From Desulfarculaceae bacterium (lineage in GTDB: Bacteria > Desulfobacterota > Desulfobacteria > Desulfobacterales > Desulfobacteraceae): DNA of 6,885 bases. Positions 6,669-6,885 of the stretch are shown piece after piece. The stretch spans positions 1 to 6,885 of the forward strand of contig JAIPEK010000122.1 of assembly GCA_021737205.1 (NCBI GenBank), written 5' to 3'. Below the pieces are notes generated by a model that saw nothing but the letters and a program-made list of their open reading frames with translations, made no database searches and was not told the origin of the DNA. Each line of letters starts with the position of its first letter. Position 1 is the first letter of the stretch. The position numbers and the translations under genes were made by a program.

Positions 6669-6885
6669 ATGGGAACAACAATAACAATTGCAGGGCAAAA
6701 AGGCGGGTGCGGGAAAAGCGTATTCGCCGTAAACATTTCAGCGTCTCTGGCCCTGTTTGAAAGAAAAACACTGCTTGTGGACTGCGATCCCCAGGCAAGC
6801 GCCACCGCCTGGATGCCGGAGGTACGGGCTTCCTCGAAACCGGATATCGCCTCTCTTTTGTCGGGAAAAGCCTGGATAAAAGACG
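6669..6885 (+). CDS. ParA/MinD/Soj-type P-loop ATPase, 3'-truncated
   Basis: The first 72 codons of a ParA-superfamily ATPase are present before the window ends. The N-terminus MGTTITIAGQ leads directly into the deviant Walker A motif KGGCGKS (residues 11-17), with the signature lysine at 11. The second motif, LLVDCDPQASAT, is the Walker A' segment typical of ParA and Soj. The start is ATG at 6669, because an in-frame TAG lies at 6663-6665 and the P-loop is at the expected distance. No Shine-Dalgarno precedes it. Family members use ATP-dependent dimers to position chromosomes, plasmids or protein assemblies. With no ParB gene visible, the cargo is unknown; the divergent acidic FGE-like gene is the only clue to function here. 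The serine at the end of Walker A and the cysteine in GGCG are variants of the common GGVGKT. Confidence 0.88.
   Translation, partial: MGTTITIAGQKGGCGKSVFAVNISASLALFERKTLLVDCDPQASATAWMPEVRASSKPDIASLLSGKAWIKD

Noticed and set aside
6581..6805. Minus-strand open frame of 74 codons over the start of the ParA-type gene.
   Set aside because: It overlaps a clear Walker A-encoding gene on the opposite strand and resembles no protein family.

Overview
The window looks like a chromosomal segment of a mid-GC Gram-negative bacterium. Protein styles (XerD, an M24 aminopeptidase, an acidic FGE-like protein) and intergenic heptamer repeats fit a Desulfobacterota (former Deltaproteobacteria) genome best. 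That placement is inference from pattern recognition, not from a marker gene.

Left part, + strand (1-2510): the C-terminal synthetase half of an AsnB-type glutamine-dependent amidotransferase is cut by the window edge. One base after its stop codon comes a compact protein of the plant-type glutamate-cysteine ligase (GCS2) family. A 194-base spacer follows, with heptamer repeats facing each other, and then a glutaredoxin (grxC). The pair of ATP-dependent amide/peptide-bond-forming enzymes suggests a small-peptide or thiol pathway, although the product cannot be read from sequence. The glutaredoxin may share the thiol theme or may simply be a neighbour.

Middle part, - strand (2574-4598): an M24 Xaa-Pro-type aminopeptidase (GTG start, strong Shine-Dalgarno) lies 18 bases upstream of a XerD-type tyrosine recombinase, so the two probably form an operon. 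It converges on grxC. A 90-base spacer carrying TAACACC heptamers and a near-perfect palindrome separates the peptidase gene from the next gene upstream.

Right part (4689-6885): a 617-residue - strand protein has three parts. These are an unrecognised N-terminal region of about 180 residues, a highly acidic linker built from a 168-bp tandem duplication, and a C-terminal FGE-sulfatase/SUMF1-fold domain that lacks the catalytic cysteine pair. It is transcribed divergently from the start of a ParA/MinD-type ATPase that runs off the right edge. The acidic FGE-like protein next to a ParA-type ATPase is the least explained and most interesting part of the window. There is no RNA gene, CRISPR array or insertion sequence that I can support.
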